Positions 18,398-28,355 of a stretch of 64,000 nucleotides of DNA are shown here, one piece after another (within the stretch, counting starts at the first letter, position 1; each line of letters begins with the position of its first letter). The stretch covers positions 744,001-808,000 of the forward strand of contig NZ_JACHIP010000003.1 in the NCBI RefSeq assembly GCF_014203275.1, read 5' to 3'. The DNA comes from Granulicella aggregans. GTDB lineage: Bacteria > Acidobacteriota > Terriglobia > Terriglobales > Acidobacteriaceae. The notes below the pieces were generated by a model that saw only the letters and a list, made by a program, of their open reading frames with translations, was not told the origin of the DNA and did no database searches. The translations under genes and the position numbers were made by a program.

Positions 18398-20821
18398 TTA
18401 TTTTTTGGTTACGGTGATGGCCGATGCCAGGGAGGACGATGCGGCGTCTTGCGCGTCTCCGAGGTAGACAGCGTTCAGCGCGTAAGACCCGACAGGGATT
18501 CCGGCCGAGGAGGCGGTAATGATCGCCTTGCCGTTGGAGAGCACCGCACTGCCGAGCACCTCCCCGGCATAGAGCAGCTGAACAGTGCCGGTAGGCACGC
18601 CCGGCAGATTCGGCTTCGTCACCGCGACCGTCGCGGAGATCGGCGTTCCCGATACGATGGTGGTCGGGATGACGAGTGTCGTGGCTGTCGAGTCTTTCGC
18701 AATGGTCGCCGTCTGGGTCGCTGAAGCCGAGGCATCATTGGCGTCCCCACCGTACGTCGCTGTGACGGTGAAGTTGCCTGCCACATAAGGCGTCGTGTCC
18801 ACCGTGAGCGATGCCGAGCCAGAAGAGAGCGGAACGCTGCCAATCGTCTTTCCGGCAACTGAGAAGGCGACGGTGCCACTAAGTGGTGCGCCGCCATTGC
18901 TCACCGAAACCGTAAATGTAGCGGGCAGACCATCAACAATCGTTGTCGGACTAATAGCAAACTTCACTGCGGGCGTGGCCTTCGTAATCGTGATCTTATC
19001 GACGCCTGATTCCGAGTCCCCATAGGTCTGGTTGCCTTCGTACTTCACCTGAAAGCTGTAAGCCGCCGCACTCAGTCCGGAGGTTGCGAAGGGGATGCGT
19101 GCCACACCGCCGGCGACCGCCGCCGAGCCGACGACCTTGCCGCCCACGAGCACTTCGGCCGTTCCCGAGACGCTTCCGGACGGAGAGGTGACCGAGGCCA
19201 CGATGGTCCCCGTCCGGCCATAGAGAAGAGTGGACGGTGCGGAGGTAATCGTTGTCGTCGTCACGAAGACGGGCGCAACCTTGACAGAAGCGAGAGCCGT
19301 TTGCGAGCCGCCGCATGTGAGACTGTAGAGGATCGTGCCCGCTCTTGCCGGTGTCACCTTCGTCGATCCACTGATCGGCTTCAACCCTTTGAAGCTGCCA
19401 TCGGAGCTCGAAGCAAAGCAGAGTTTGGCTGAAGTGCTGAACGCGTTGGTTACGGACCACGTGAGTTGTACCGCCTGGTCCTCGTCGAGATCGACGGTGC
19501 TTGCCCTCAAGGTCATTGCAGGTGCGATACCAGCTTTGATCTCGTAGATGTCGCCGTTCTGGTTCGCACCGCCAGCGGTCGTGCCGCCCCACAGGTTGCC
19601 GCCCTGATCTTCGAGGACCGCAGCCGCGGGAGACGCGGATGTATCGACTGCTCCCGGAACGCCAAAGTCATGCACGTCCGAATACGCGCCGGCGGTCGAG
19701 AACGACATCAACTGCCCGTAACCGGCCGGTCCGCCCGACTGAGCGACTACGTAGAGCTTCCCGTCACCACCAAGCGTCGGAGCGCTATGCTGTGGCTGAA
19801 CGCCCTGACCGGCGTTCAGGTTGAAGGCGTAAACCTTTTCGTAGGTCGGCTCCGTAGCATTGGGCACGATCTTGTACAGGGTGCCGCAGCCACTCGTGCT
19901 GTTGATTGCTGAGCAGTCATTGCCGCCGTAGAGAGTCGTACTGTACAAGGAGCCGTCGGCTGCTTGTACGAAGCCCTGAACAGGAGAGTAGCCGTCGGTC
20001 TCACTTGATCCAAAATTGTGGATCGCCTTGAAGCCGGTGCCATCGATATTGATCGACCAGGCTATGCCGTCGCCAAAGCCGGTGCCGGTATGGTCTGTCG
20101 GTCCGCCAAAGCGCGAGGTGCCATAGATCCTCCCGTCGCTTGCGATAACTATTCCCGCCCATGGACGAGTCCCATCGGCACCGTTGTTAAAGTCGTAGAT
20201 GTCGGTATAAGTATTCGTCTTGTAGTTCCAGGAGAAGATGTTGCCAAAGCTATTGATACCGTCGTACGACGTCGTGCCATAGAGATTTCCCTTGCCGTCA
20301 TCAACCAGCTGACTATAAGAATCGCCACCGTTCGCAAAGCTATAGAGCGTCGTGAAGACACCGGACCTCAGGTTGTACTGAAAGATCGTCCCGTTGTAGT
20401 GCTCGCCTCCAGCGTCGGTTACCCCGTAGAGGTTGCCGTCCGAAGCCTCCATCAAGGACGTGACCACCGTCGCGCCATCTGGCGAGAAGCCGAAGCTATG
20501 AATATTTGTGTAGGTACCGGATGGCGCCTGCTTGAACAGGACGCCGTAGTAAGGGGGATAAAGCGACCCGCCGCTTACGGTAGCGCCGTAGTAGTTTCCA
20601 TCGCTGGCGAGCATCAGGCTGTTGGAAGAGCCAGCGCCGTCCGGGGCACAGCTTCCGCCGCAGTGATAGGCACCCTCGAAGGAGTAAACATCTACGATGG
20701 GGGGCTGGGTGGACGCGGCGGTTGCGAGCTCCGGGTTGATCTGAGTCGCTGCCATCGGCAACGAAGAGGCGGCCAAAGTGGTAGCGAGAGTGGCTTGTAG
20801 CAGTCGGCGAATCATAATCAT
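18398..20821 (-). CDS. Secreted GloVer-repeat protein with Ig-like tail (2)
   Basis: 807 residues, a paralogue of the following gene with the same order of parts: signal peptide (MIMIRRLLQATLATTLAASS), GloVer repeats at about 60-430 (for example DGNLYGVTDAGGEHYNGTIF), a spacer with LRASTVDLDEDQAVQL, then three Ig-like repeats ending in YGGDANDASASATQT-type strands. GGGAG stands five bases before the start. Gaps to the protease upstream (66 bases) and to the paralogue downstream (68 bases) are almost equal, which fits a tandem duplication within one operon. The two proteins differ considerably in sequence, so the duplication is not recent. Confidence 0.85.
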   Translation of the reverse strand: MIMIRRLLQATLATTLAASSLPMAATQINPELATAASTQPPIVDVYSFEGAYHCGGSCAPDGAGSSNSLMLASDGNYYGATVSGGSLYPPYYGVLFKQAPSGTYTNIHSFGFSPDGATVVTSLMEASDGNLYGVTDAGGEHYNGTIFQYNLRSGVFTTLYSFANGGDSYSQLVDDGKGNLYGTTSYDGINSFGNIFSWNYKTNTYTDIYDFNNGADGTRPWAGIVIASDGRIYGTSRFGGPTDHTGTGFGDGIAWSINIDGTGFKAIHNFGSSETDGYSPVQGFVQAADGSLYSTTLYGGNDCSAINSTSGCGTLYKIVPNATEPTYEKVYAFNLNAGQGVQPQHSAPTLGGDGKLYVVAQSGGPAGYGQLMSFSTAGAYSDVHDFGVPGAVDTSASPAAAVLEDQGGNLWGGTTAGGANQNGDIYEIKAGIAPAMTLRASTVDLDEDQAVQLTWSVTNAFSTSAKLCFASSSDGSFKGLKPISGSTKVTPARAGTILYSLTCGGSQTALASVKVAPVFVTTTTITSAPSTLLYGRTGTIVASVTSPSGSVSGTAEVLVGGKVVGSAAVAGGVARIPFATSGLSAAAYSFQVKYEGNQTYGDSESGVDKITITKATPAVKFAISPTTIVDGLPATFTVSVSNGGAPLSGTVAFSVAGKTIGSVPLSSGSASLTVDTTPYVAGNFTVTATYGGDANDASASATQTATIAKDSTATTLVIPTTIVSGTPISATVAVTKPNLPGVPTGTVQLLYAGEVLGSAVLSNGKAIITASSAGIPVGSYALNAVYLGDAQDAASSSLASAITVTKK

Positions 20822-20887
20822 TCAAACTCCCAAATACTGCGGTACTTCGGATGTAGTGTGTGCCGGTTCCTGGGCGCGCCCCACCGC

Positions 20888-23800
20888 CTAGGAGGCGGCG
20901 GGGGCGGCAACGGTCAGGGAGAGGGTCCTGGTGGATGGCTGGTTCGTAGCATCGCCGCTATAGTTCACGACCACGCTGTACTTGCCGGGAGCTAAACCTG
21001 TTGTGCTGACAGAGAGCGCTGCGCTGCCCGAACCCAGGCTTACCGCACCCAGCGTCTTTGCGCCCAAGAGGAAGGTGACCGTGCCCGTGGGCGTGATCGT
21101 CGAACAGCAGGCATGGCTAACCGTTGCCGTGATCAGCGTGGACGTGCCCTCAGCGACTGGGTTGGCGCTCGCCTTCAAGGTAACCTCTGTCTCAGCCCTG
21201 GTCACAACAACGGTCAGCACCTGAGAAGTCGACTCGGAATCCGTGCTGTCCCCCGAATACTTCGCGATCACTTGATAAGTCCCGGCGATAACCCCGGTCA
21301 ACTCTTGCTCGTAAACAGCCTTGCCCGTGGGGTCCAGGGTCACGGCACCTTGAGAGCTCAGCAGCAAGCCCGCCGAAGTGAACTGTACCTTTCCTGTAGG
21401 GATTCCGTTATATCCCGCTGGACGCTTCACCGTTGCCACCAGGGTCACCATGCCACCCGTGACGACGGAACTGGAGCCGCTGGCTACAGTTGTCGTCGCT
21501 GCTGGTGTAATCACCAAGTTTGTTGCCGCCGAAGTCGAGGAGGCATAGGTGGGCGAGCCGCTGTATACCGCAATCACCGGATGAGTGCCTGCGAGAAGCC
21601 TGGTCGGATAGATGGTGATTGAGCATGCACTCGACCCATTGAGTGTGCAGACTCCCTGCGAGACTCCGCTGATGGTAAAGGTCACCGTGCCGGAGGGCGT
21701 TCCCGAAGCGCTTGAGACCTTCGTCGCCAGCACAACATTCGACGAACCCGCCGCAAACGTCGAGGGCGACACCGTCAAAGCTGTCGTGTTTGCAACCGTT
21801 CCCGCCTTGACGACCCGGAGCGTGACCTGATTGTTCGAGGTGCCGTAATTCTCATTGTTCGCATTGTAGGTTGCGGTCACCGTATAGGCACCAACCCCAA
21901 GCGATGCTGTAGAAGCGGCATACGTCGCCACCTCTGTGCAAGATCCACCGGTTGAGCATCCGGCGGTAGGTTCAAGCGTCACCGTCGACAGCACAGTGCC
22001 TCCGATTGCGAAGGTCACTGTGCCCGTAGGATAGGTGCCCGTACCAGTGACGGTTGCCGTCAAGGTAATGCTCGTGGGGCCGTGAGAGTAAACATAGGAG
22101 GAAACGCTTTCGGTGAGACCGACCGTCGCCTTGAAAGGAGATGCAGCGCCGTATGCCTTTGCGAAGCCCTGGGCAAGATTCCACGCGTTGACCGAACCGA
22201 TGCCCGTCGCGAAGTCCCAGCCGACGTTGGTGCCATAGGTCTTCTGATAGCTGGTTGCGGAGAGCGAACCTACACCAATCGGGAAACCACTAGGCGCATT
22301 GATATTGGTATCGTTCATGATTCCGAAGCAGTTGAACGATACGGTCGCGTTCGGATAATAGGTGCAGGGCGTATTGATATCGCCAAGCGTGATGTCATGG
22401 AAGATGCAGCCGCTGGTGCCGTTCGTTCCAGCGGACGAGTTGCAGGCTGCGCTTCCTGTCGAACCGTATTCCGTATTCGCCAGCGAATAGTAAAGGTAGT
22501 TCGGATTGCCGGCGACTTCCTTCGTGTAGTCGTTGATGAGCGTTTGAATGCCCGCCATCATCGGAGCAGACGCCGAGGTTCCGCCTTCACCAACCCAGGT
22601 ATCAGGAGTTCCAGTGCAGGGTTGAGTGCCGTCCTGACCCTCTGCCGGATTCGAGGCACACAGCACGATGTAGTGCCCCCAGATGCCGTTCGAAGCGAAG
22701 AGCGAGACGTCCGGAATATCGCGCACAGAGTCGTTCGGATTGCCAAAGACTCTTTGCCAAGACGGCTTCGGCTGTCCCTTGCAGGTTCCGTTCGCTATGC
22801 CACTGTCGTCGGGCGTGCCGCTGTAGCAACTGCTCGGGCCACCGCTGGCCGCCACGACATCGATGAATTCGAGCGAACCGCTCGGCGTAAATGTCGCCGC
22901 CAGCGCGCTTTCGCAGAATCCGTTTGCCCCGTAGGTGCTCGGGTAACCCAGGTAGCCGGAGATCAGCTCACTTGCGCAGGTATCGTTCCAGGGAATCTCC
23001 GGGATGTAGCTCTTCGCCGATGAGAAGTCCGAAGCGTTGAACGAGTTCCAGTAGGTCGAGCGGGTGTGGCTGTAGGTGTCGGAGAAGTCCGTTCCACCGA
23101 CAGCGACGTTGTAGGGCGTGGTAGCAAATCCACTTGTGCCAGTGCCGAAGTACGAGACATCATTCCCGTCATCGCAGGATCGCGCACCGTCATCTCCGCT
23201 TGAGACGAAGATCGATACTCCGCGGGCGGCGCCGTGCTGGTAGGCATAAGAGTAGGCAGCGTTGTTCGCTGCGCCATTACCGACTTCGCAGAAGCCGTAG
23301 CTGATGCTCAGCACGGGAGCCGCGATCTTTTCCGCGGAAACGAGGTTCTCGACCGCGATCAAACCTCCGAATGTGCTGTACCCGTCCTGACATGCTTCCA
23401 CGACCACGTTTGCACCCGGAGCCATGGCAGAGGCGTACTCGATGTCCAGTGCCACCTCGATGTCCGTTCCGTCGCTGTAGTCGCCCGGCTGACCGCAGAA
23501 GATCGGCCCTGCTGGAAACGAAGTCGTCTGCTTGCCACCATACTTCGCCAGGTCGAATGTATTCATGAAGGTCGTCCAGTCCGCCGACGTACCTGTCCCG
23601 CTGGGATCGTAGGCGGTCTCGTCCTCGATCAGGCCGATGGTCTGGCCCTTCCCCGTGTGCCCAGCAGCCAGCAAAGGCGTCGTGTTGTAGATTGTCTGCG
23701 CGTCCCCAGGGGTGAACAGATAGGCTGTGCTGTCGCCTTCCGGGGCGGTGTAGTCCGCACTCATGCCGAGGCGCGACGCCGTTTTCTGGGCTTCTGTTGC

Positions 23801-24430
23801 GACAACTTTGCTGCGCTTCGTATGGGTCGGGCGTGGCTTGAAGTCGCTCAGCGACGTGGGTCCGACCACCACGCTCGCAAGCGAGGCGGGGATCTGCGGA
23901 TCGGACATATTGGCGACATGCTTTTCGCCGTTGCGCAGCTCCAGCCGGTGGATGTCGGTGTGGAAGGCCTCCCGAACCATGGCGGCGGTACCGGAAAAAT
24001 CCACAACCATGCCGTCGGGCGTTATCCCCCCCACAGTGAAGCCGTGCCCTGCCAGCCACGACGTGACCCTGACCAGATCGTCGTGATTCACGCCATACTG
24101 TTCATCGAACTCCTGCTCAGAGAGCCACGAATGATAAGTCGGGCTCCCGGGCTTGTTCATCGCTTCCATCGCCTTCTGAAGAGCCGTCTCCTGCTCTGGC
24201 GAGCGCTTCAGCTGCAACAGCATGTGGGGCATCGAAAAGTTCGCAGCCACCGCTCCGCGGTCGTTCGTCAGATCCCGGGTAGCGCGATGCGTATTGCCTG
24301 CCAGTGTCACCAAAACGCGGTCATCGACCGGGTTGGTCACGCGTGCGCGTGCGGAGAGAGAACCTGGCACAACGGCTGCCGGAAGGTAGCTGGATATTGC
24401 GAAAAGAGTGGCGATGACGACTTTCTTCAT
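20888..24430 (-). CDS. Secreted S53 (sedolisin/kumamolisin-type) peptidase with Ig-like repeats
   Basis: About 1,180 residues. The signal peptide is MKKVVIATLFAISSYLPAAV. A pro-domain follows (LKRSPEQETALQKAM, then PTYHSWLSEQEFDEQYG and the FHTDIHRLE end). The S53 catalytic set is complete: Glu and Asp in EVALDIEY, Asp in SSGDDG and nucleophile Ser in GGTSASAP. A calcium-site pattern is present (DITLGD, then ATGIGS). The last ~400 residues are four to five Ig-like repeats such as YSGDSTDSESTSQVL. The enzyme should be an acid-active extracellular endopeptidase. The start is set at ATG 24430; in-frame starts at 24439 and 24523 are possible, but the last adds a non-signal leader. It heads the operon with the two GloVer proteins and is divergent from the sensor kinase. 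Confidence 0.9.
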   Translation of the reverse strand: MKKVVIATLFAISSYLPAAVVPGSLSARARVTNPVDDRVLVTLAGNTHRATRDLTNDRGAVAANFSMPHMLLQLKRSPEQETALQKAMEAMNKPGSPTYHSWLSEQEFDEQYGVNHDDLVRVTSWLAGHGFTVGGITPDGMVVDFSGTAAMVREAFHTDIHRLELRNGEKHVANMSDPQIPASLASVVVGPTSLSDFKPRPTHTKRSKVVATEAQKTASRLGMSADYTAPEGDSTAYLFTPGDAQTIYNTTPLLAAGHTGKGQTIGLIEDETAYDPSGTGTSADWTTFMNTFDLAKYGGKQTTSFPAGPIFCGQPGDYSDGTDIEVALDIEYASAMAPGANVVVEACQDGYSTFGGLIAVENLVSAEKIAAPVLSISYGFCEVGNGAANNAAYSYAYQHGAARGVSIFVSSGDDGARSCDDGNDVSYFGTGTSGFATTPYNVAVGGTDFSDTYSHTRSTYWNSFNASDFSSAKSYIPEIPWNDTCASELISGYLGYPSTYGANGFCESALAATFTPSGSLEFIDVVAASGGPSSCYSGTPDDSGIANGTCKGQPKPSWQRVFGNPNDSVRDIPDVSLFASNGIWGHYIVLCASNPAEGQDGTQPCTGTPDTWVGEGGTSASAPMMAGIQTLINDYTKEVAGNPNYLYYSLANTEYGSTGSAACNSSAGTNGTSGCIFHDITLGDINTPCTYYPNATVSFNCFGIMNDTNINAPSGFPIGVGSLSATSYQKTYGTNVGWDFATGIGSVNAWNLAQGFAKAYGAASPFKATVGLTESVSSYVYSHGPTSITLTATVTGTGTYPTGTVTFAIGGTVLSTVTLEPTAGCSTGGSCTEVATYAASTASLGVGAYTVTATYNANNENYGTSNNQVTLRVVKAGTVANTTALTVSPSTFAAGSSNVVLATKVSSASGTPSGTVTFTISGVSQGVCTLNGSSACSITIYPTRLLAGTHPVIAVYSGSPTYASSTSAATNLVITPAATTTVASGSSSVVTGGMVTLVATVKRPAGYNGIPTGKVQFTSAGLLLSSQGAVTLDPTGKAVYEQELTGVIAGTYQVIAKYSGDSTDSESTSQVLTVVVTRAETEVTLKASANPVAEGTSTLITATVSHACCSTITPTGTVTFLLGAKTLGAVSLGSGSAALSVSTTGLAPGKYSVVVNYSGDATNQPSTRTLSLTVAAPAAS

Positions 24431-24581
24431 GACTCCCATTTCCTGAAAACCTTGTCCTACGGTATTAGTGCCGATTTTTAGCGCATGGAACGGCGCGACC
24501 ATGGCGTGTCGAACGCCAGACATGGGGCGGATGAAGATGCCTTCGAATAAGCGGGATCAGAGGATTTAAGAACTCTGTAAA

Positions 24582-27500
24582 ATGAATAAATCTTCCATGA
24601 AATTTAGGACAGCCCTCATTCGTAGTCGCCTGATCCCCTCTTTCGAGGGGATCTACGGGAGAGGTTGGCTCGGAATTCTTACCCTAGCAGCTCTTGTATC
24701 CGGCAATTCTGCGGGAATGGCACAAGTTGCGAGTCCAGCGGCGAGCTCCAGCGCAGGCGATATTCGCAACCTTTATCACTCCACCTGGACCGCGCGTGAG
24801 GGAACTCCCGTAGGCATCTGGAGAATTGCCCAGTCAGCGGACGGGTTCCTGTGGATCGCAACGAACTCTGGGCTCTATCGCTTCGACGGGGTGCAGTTCA
24901 CCAAGTTCCGTTCGGCCGACGGAGTCAATCTCTTGTCGGAAAATCTCGTCACCCTTTACGGTCCACATTCGGGCGGTCTCTGGGTCGGCTATCAATTTGG
25001 AGGCGTCAGCTTCATCAAGGATGGGAAGGTTACGAACTACCCGGCTGAAGGGATCTTTGGTTCCACCCCGGCAGGGTTTCTCGAGCTCAAAGATGGATCA
25101 CTCTGGACGGGCACCGGGCAAGGCATGGCTCGTTTCGTCGATGGCCATTGGCAGAAGATGGGGCCAGAGTGGGGGTTTCATGGGCGATCTGTCTTCCGCC
25201 CTTTTCTCGATGCTTCCGGGACAATTTGGGCCTACAACGGCAAGACCATGCAGTATCTGCCTGCAGGCGAACATAGGTTCCACGACACGCTGATCGAGGG
25301 CAAGCTGTGGGGTCTGTGGGCGGATCGCCCCGACCGGACATGGCTCGCCAGTGAAAATGACCTCGTCGAGCTTGTTCGAGGGCAGAGCGGAAACTGGTCG
25401 CTCTTTCCCACGCACGCAAACTTTTCTCCTGGATTGGCTGCCGAGGCACCCGATGGGAGCTTCTGGATGGGCTCCGACCAATCCGGGGTCTTCCGCCTTC
25501 CCACGTCACTTCCCTCCCCCGGCGTTCCGATCGATCGAAGACTATTCCAGAACTTCGCCGCGAAAGATGGACTTACCGCTGACCTGAGCATCCAGGTCAT
25601 TCGCGACCGTGAAGGAAGCATGTGGGTCGCCACCGAAAAGGGGTTGGATCAGTTCCGGCCAGCAGCGTTGTCGTCAATTGCAATGCCCACCGCCACCAAC
25701 GGGATCGCCCTGGCTCAGGATAAAGACGGTCTGCTGATCGGGGTAAAGAACATCCATGGCCCCTCTCTTTTTCGTCTGAAGGACGACGCGCTAGTGCCGA
25801 TTCCGAACAGCCCCGAAGGCATCACCAGCCTCTATGCCGACGCCGCAAGTGGCGTCTGGATTGGAGTTACCGGCCAGTTATGGCATCTCGTGGACGGCCG
25901 GTTTGTGAAGATCCCCATGCCGGAGGATGGCAGTGGTCTGCCGCTCGAGATCCAGAGCATGACCACGGACGCGAAGCACATCCTATGGGCCAGCATTCTG
26001 GGTCATGGAACCTTCGAGCTAATCGATGGACAATGGATCAAATTCAAAGCCCCGGACCAAGACCATTTTGCCGTATTGAGCATGTTCTGCGACCATGAGG
26101 GCCGGATCTGGCAGGGCTTCATACGTAACAAGATCGCCGTCGTCGCGGGCAACACCACCAACACGCTCGGTCCAAACGACGGCGTGACCGCAGGAAATAT
26201 TCTTGCGATCGTCGAACACGGAGACCATGTCTGGCTTGGCGGAACCGAGGGCCTTTCCTACTATCGGAACGGCAAGGTTCATTCCATCCTCAGCAGCGGT
26301 GAAAATTCGATCCAAGGGGTCAATGGAATCGTCGAGAACGCCGACGGTAGCCTATGGTTGAACCAGTCGACCGGCGTTATTTCTATTCCAGCAGACGAAC
26401 TCGCACGTTCATTTTCCGACCCGCACCACCGGGTGTCCCTCAGGTTCTACAACTATCTCGACGGCCTGACGAGCGCTCCTGTGCAGCTTCGGCCACTACC
26501 TTCTGCGCTTGGAACAAACGATGGCCGTATCTTCTTCGCAGGCCGGCACCAGTTGACCTGGATCAACCCAGCGAAGATCGCAAGGAATGGAATCGCACCG
26601 GCGGTCTTCGTGGACGAGGTCGTTGCCGACGGCCGCGAATACCTTTCGCCTTCGAGCGTCAGGTTGGATAGAGGCGCCGAGAATCTCCGTTTCGACTATA
26701 CCGCTCCAAGCCTCCTAATTCCGCAACGCGTTCGCTTCCGCTACAAGCTGGAAGGTTTTGACAAGGCCTGGCAGGATGCGGGGACGCGGCGGCAGGCGTT
26801 TTACGCAAAAATCCCCCCCGGCCACTACACGTTTCGTGTGATGGCAAGCAACAACGACGAAGTCTGGAGCCCGGCAGGTGCAGCGATCGCCTTCTACCTT
26901 CCTCCTACCTTCCTGCAAAGTTGGTACTTCACGGCCCTTGTGGTCCTGCTTACCGCCGGTGCGCTTAGCCTGCTCTACAAACTCCGGCTGCGCCACGCAA
27001 CCAACCAGGTTCGCGCCCGCCTCGTAGAACGCCTCCGGGAGCGGGAGCGCATCGCTCAAGATCTTCACGACACCTTCTTCCAATCCATTCAGGTTTTGCT
27101 TCTGCGCTTTTCGACAATCACGAAGCAGCTGCCACAAGGCGAGCCTGCACGTCGTTCCTACGAGAATGCGCTCAAGCACTCCGAGCAAGTGATAACCGAA
27201 GGCAGAGAGTTGCTGGTCGAACTCCGTTCCGAACCTGTGGAAAGTACACCACTCCCTTTATTGCTCAAGGAGATGATCGAGGATCTCCGTCCAGCGACGG
27301 AGGCTCGCCTCACGATCGCCGTCGCGGGATCCTCACGTAATCTGAACTCTGCCGCCAGCGCCGAGGCTAGGAAGATTGCGCAGGAGGCACTAGCCAACGC
27401 GATCCGCCACGCGGGAGCTTCTCGCATCGACGTACTCCTTGAATTCAATGAATCTGACCTCCGTCTTGTGGTGCGTGATAACGGCTGCGGCATTCCATCA

Positions 27501-27716
27501 AAGGTGCTTTCCAGCGGCTATCGCGACGGCCATTTGGGAATGCCCGGCATGCGGGAACGCGCTAGACAGATCGGTGCTCGCCTGGAAGCGGGGCCCGGCG
27601 CAGTGAACGGAACCATTGTGGAGTTGCATGTTCCAGCGACCACGATCTACGCGACAGATAGTTTCCCTGATAAACAAACTTCAACTCTCTCTTTTTGGAC
27701 CTTACTGAAGTTCTGA
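24582..27716 (+). CDS. Propeller-type sensor histidine kinase (Reg_prop, Y_Y_Y, HisKA_3)
   Basis: 1,044 residues. After an N-terminal hydrophobic segment (about 26-46) comes a periplasmic sensor of about 670 residues made of two-component-regulator propeller blades (for example DGFLWIATNSGLYRFDG and DREGSMWVATEKGLDQF). It is followed by a Y_Y_Y domain (RFRYKLEGFDKAWQDAG, about 715-735) and one membrane helix (about 782-803). The cytoplasmic kinase has the HisKA_3 H-box RIAQDLHDTFFQSIQ (His near 828), the N-box EALANAIRHAG and glycine loops VRDNGCGIP and GHLGMPGMRERA. It should autophosphorylate and pass phosphate to the regulator encoded 21 bases downstream. Such sensors often detect glycans. 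A perfect 9-bp hairpin (24633-24654) lies within the first codons. Confidence 0.93.
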   Translation: MNKSSMKFRTALIRSRLIPSFEGIYGRGWLGILTLAALVSGNSAGMAQVASPAASSSAGDIRNLYHSTWTAREGTPVGIWRIAQSADGFLWIATNSGLYRFDGVQFTKFRSADGVNLLSENLVTLYGPHSGGLWVGYQFGGVSFIKDGKVTNYPAEGIFGSTPAGFLELKDGSLWTGTGQGMARFVDGHWQKMGPEWGFHGRSVFRPFLDASGTIWAYNGKTMQYLPAGEHRFHDTLIEGKLWGLWADRPDRTWLASENDLVELVRGQSGNWSLFPTHANFSPGLAAEAPDGSFWMGSDQSGVFRLPTSLPSPGVPIDRRLFQNFAAKDGLTADLSIQVIRDREGSMWVATEKGLDQFRPAALSSIAMPTATNGIALAQDKDGLLIGVKNIHGPSLFRLKDDALVPIPNSPEGITSLYADAASGVWIGVTGQLWHLVDGRFVKIPMPEDGSGLPLEIQSMTTDAKHILWASILGHGTFELIDGQWIKFKAPDQDHFAVLSMFCDHEGRIWQGFIRNKIAVVAGNTTNTLGPNDGVTAGNILAIVEHGDHVWLGGTEGLSYYRNGKVHSILSSGENSIQGVNGIVENADGSLWLNQSTGVISIPADELARSFSDPHHRVSLRFYNYLDGLTSAPVQLRPLPSALGTNDGRIFFAGRHQLTWINPAKIARNGIAPAVFVDEVVADGREYLSPSSVRLDRGAENLRFDYTAPSLLIPQRVRFRYKLEGFDKAWQDAGTRRQAFYAKIPPGHYTFRVMASNNDEVWSPAGAAIAFYLPPTFLQSWYFTALVVLLTAGALSLLYKLRLRHATNQVRARLVERLRERERIAQDLHDTFFQSIQVLLLRFSTITKQLPQGEPARRSYENALKHSEQVITEGRELLVELRSEPVESTPLPLLLKEMIEDLRPATEARLTIAVAGSSRNLNSAASAEARKIAQEALANAIRHAGASRIDVLLEFNESDLRLVVRDNGCGIPSKVLSSGYRDGHLGMPGMRERARQIGARLEAGPGAVNGTIVELHVPATTIYATDSFPDKQTSTLSFWTLLKF

Positions 27717-27737
27717 GTGCTGGCTTGGGGAGAACCG

Positions 27738-28355
27738 ATGATTCGAGTACTAGTCGTTGATGATCATCCAATGATGCGCGCCGGAATTGCACTGGAGATC
27801 AACTCCGAGACAGACATGACCGTCGTGGGCGAGGCTATCGACGGACACCAGGCGCTTGTGCAATATCGCTTACACACGCCGGATGTGATGCTGGTTGACA
27901 TGCGTATGCCTAACATGGGCGGCCTCGGTACGATACAAAACATCCGCGCGGAATTTCCGGGTGCGCGCATCGTGGTGCTCACCAGCGCGATGGAAGATTT
28001 TCACGCCATGCGCGCCTTTCGCGCAGGTGCCTCCGGCTACCTCTCGAAGGATATGCTGGGCTCCGAGCTTGTGAAGACCATTCGACTCGTCAGCAAGGGA
28101 CAGCGCTGCATCCCCGAAGGCATCGCCGCGAAGCTTCTCTCCCCAGACGGCGGACCACAACTGTCTCCGAAGGAACTGGAGGTTCTTCGGCGGGCCGCCC
28201 GGGGCTTATCGAACAAACTGATAGCAGAAGAGATGAATATCTCTGAGCACACCGTAAAGGGCTACCTTAAGAGCATCATGGCGAAGCTCGACGCCAATGA
28301 TCGGACCCACGCAGTAACGATCGCCCTTCAGCGGGGCTTCTTCGAGATTGGATAG
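27738..28355 (+). CDS. NarL/FixJ-family response regulator
   Basis: 205 residues. The receiver domain has acidic residues D8-D9, phosphoacceptor D54 (MLVDM) and Lys104 (YLSKD). A LuxR-type helix-turn-helix lies at about 140-200, with LSPKELEVLRRAARGLSNK and ISEHTVKGYLKSIM. It is the evident partner of the kinase just upstream. The ATG at 27738 is used, with GGGGAGAA at 27727-27734 ahead of it, rather than the GTG at 27717 that overlaps the promoter-proximal gap. The output probably includes the divergent S53-GloVer operon (inference from position). Confidence 0.95.
   Translation: MIRVLVVDDHPMMRAGIALEINSETDMTVVGEAIDGHQALVQYRLHTPDVMLVDMRMPNMGGLGTIQNIRAEFPGARIVVLTSAMEDFHAMRAFRAGASGYLSKDMLGSELVKTIRLVSKGQRCIPEGIAAKLLSPDGGPQLSPKELEVLRRAARGLSNKLIAEEMNISEHTVKGYLKSIMAKLDANDRTHAVTIALQRGFFEIG

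Noticed and set aside
23234-24481. 415-codon plus-strand frame opposite the S53 protease
   Set aside because: Antisense of the catalytic and pro-domain region; Arg/His-rich with no family.
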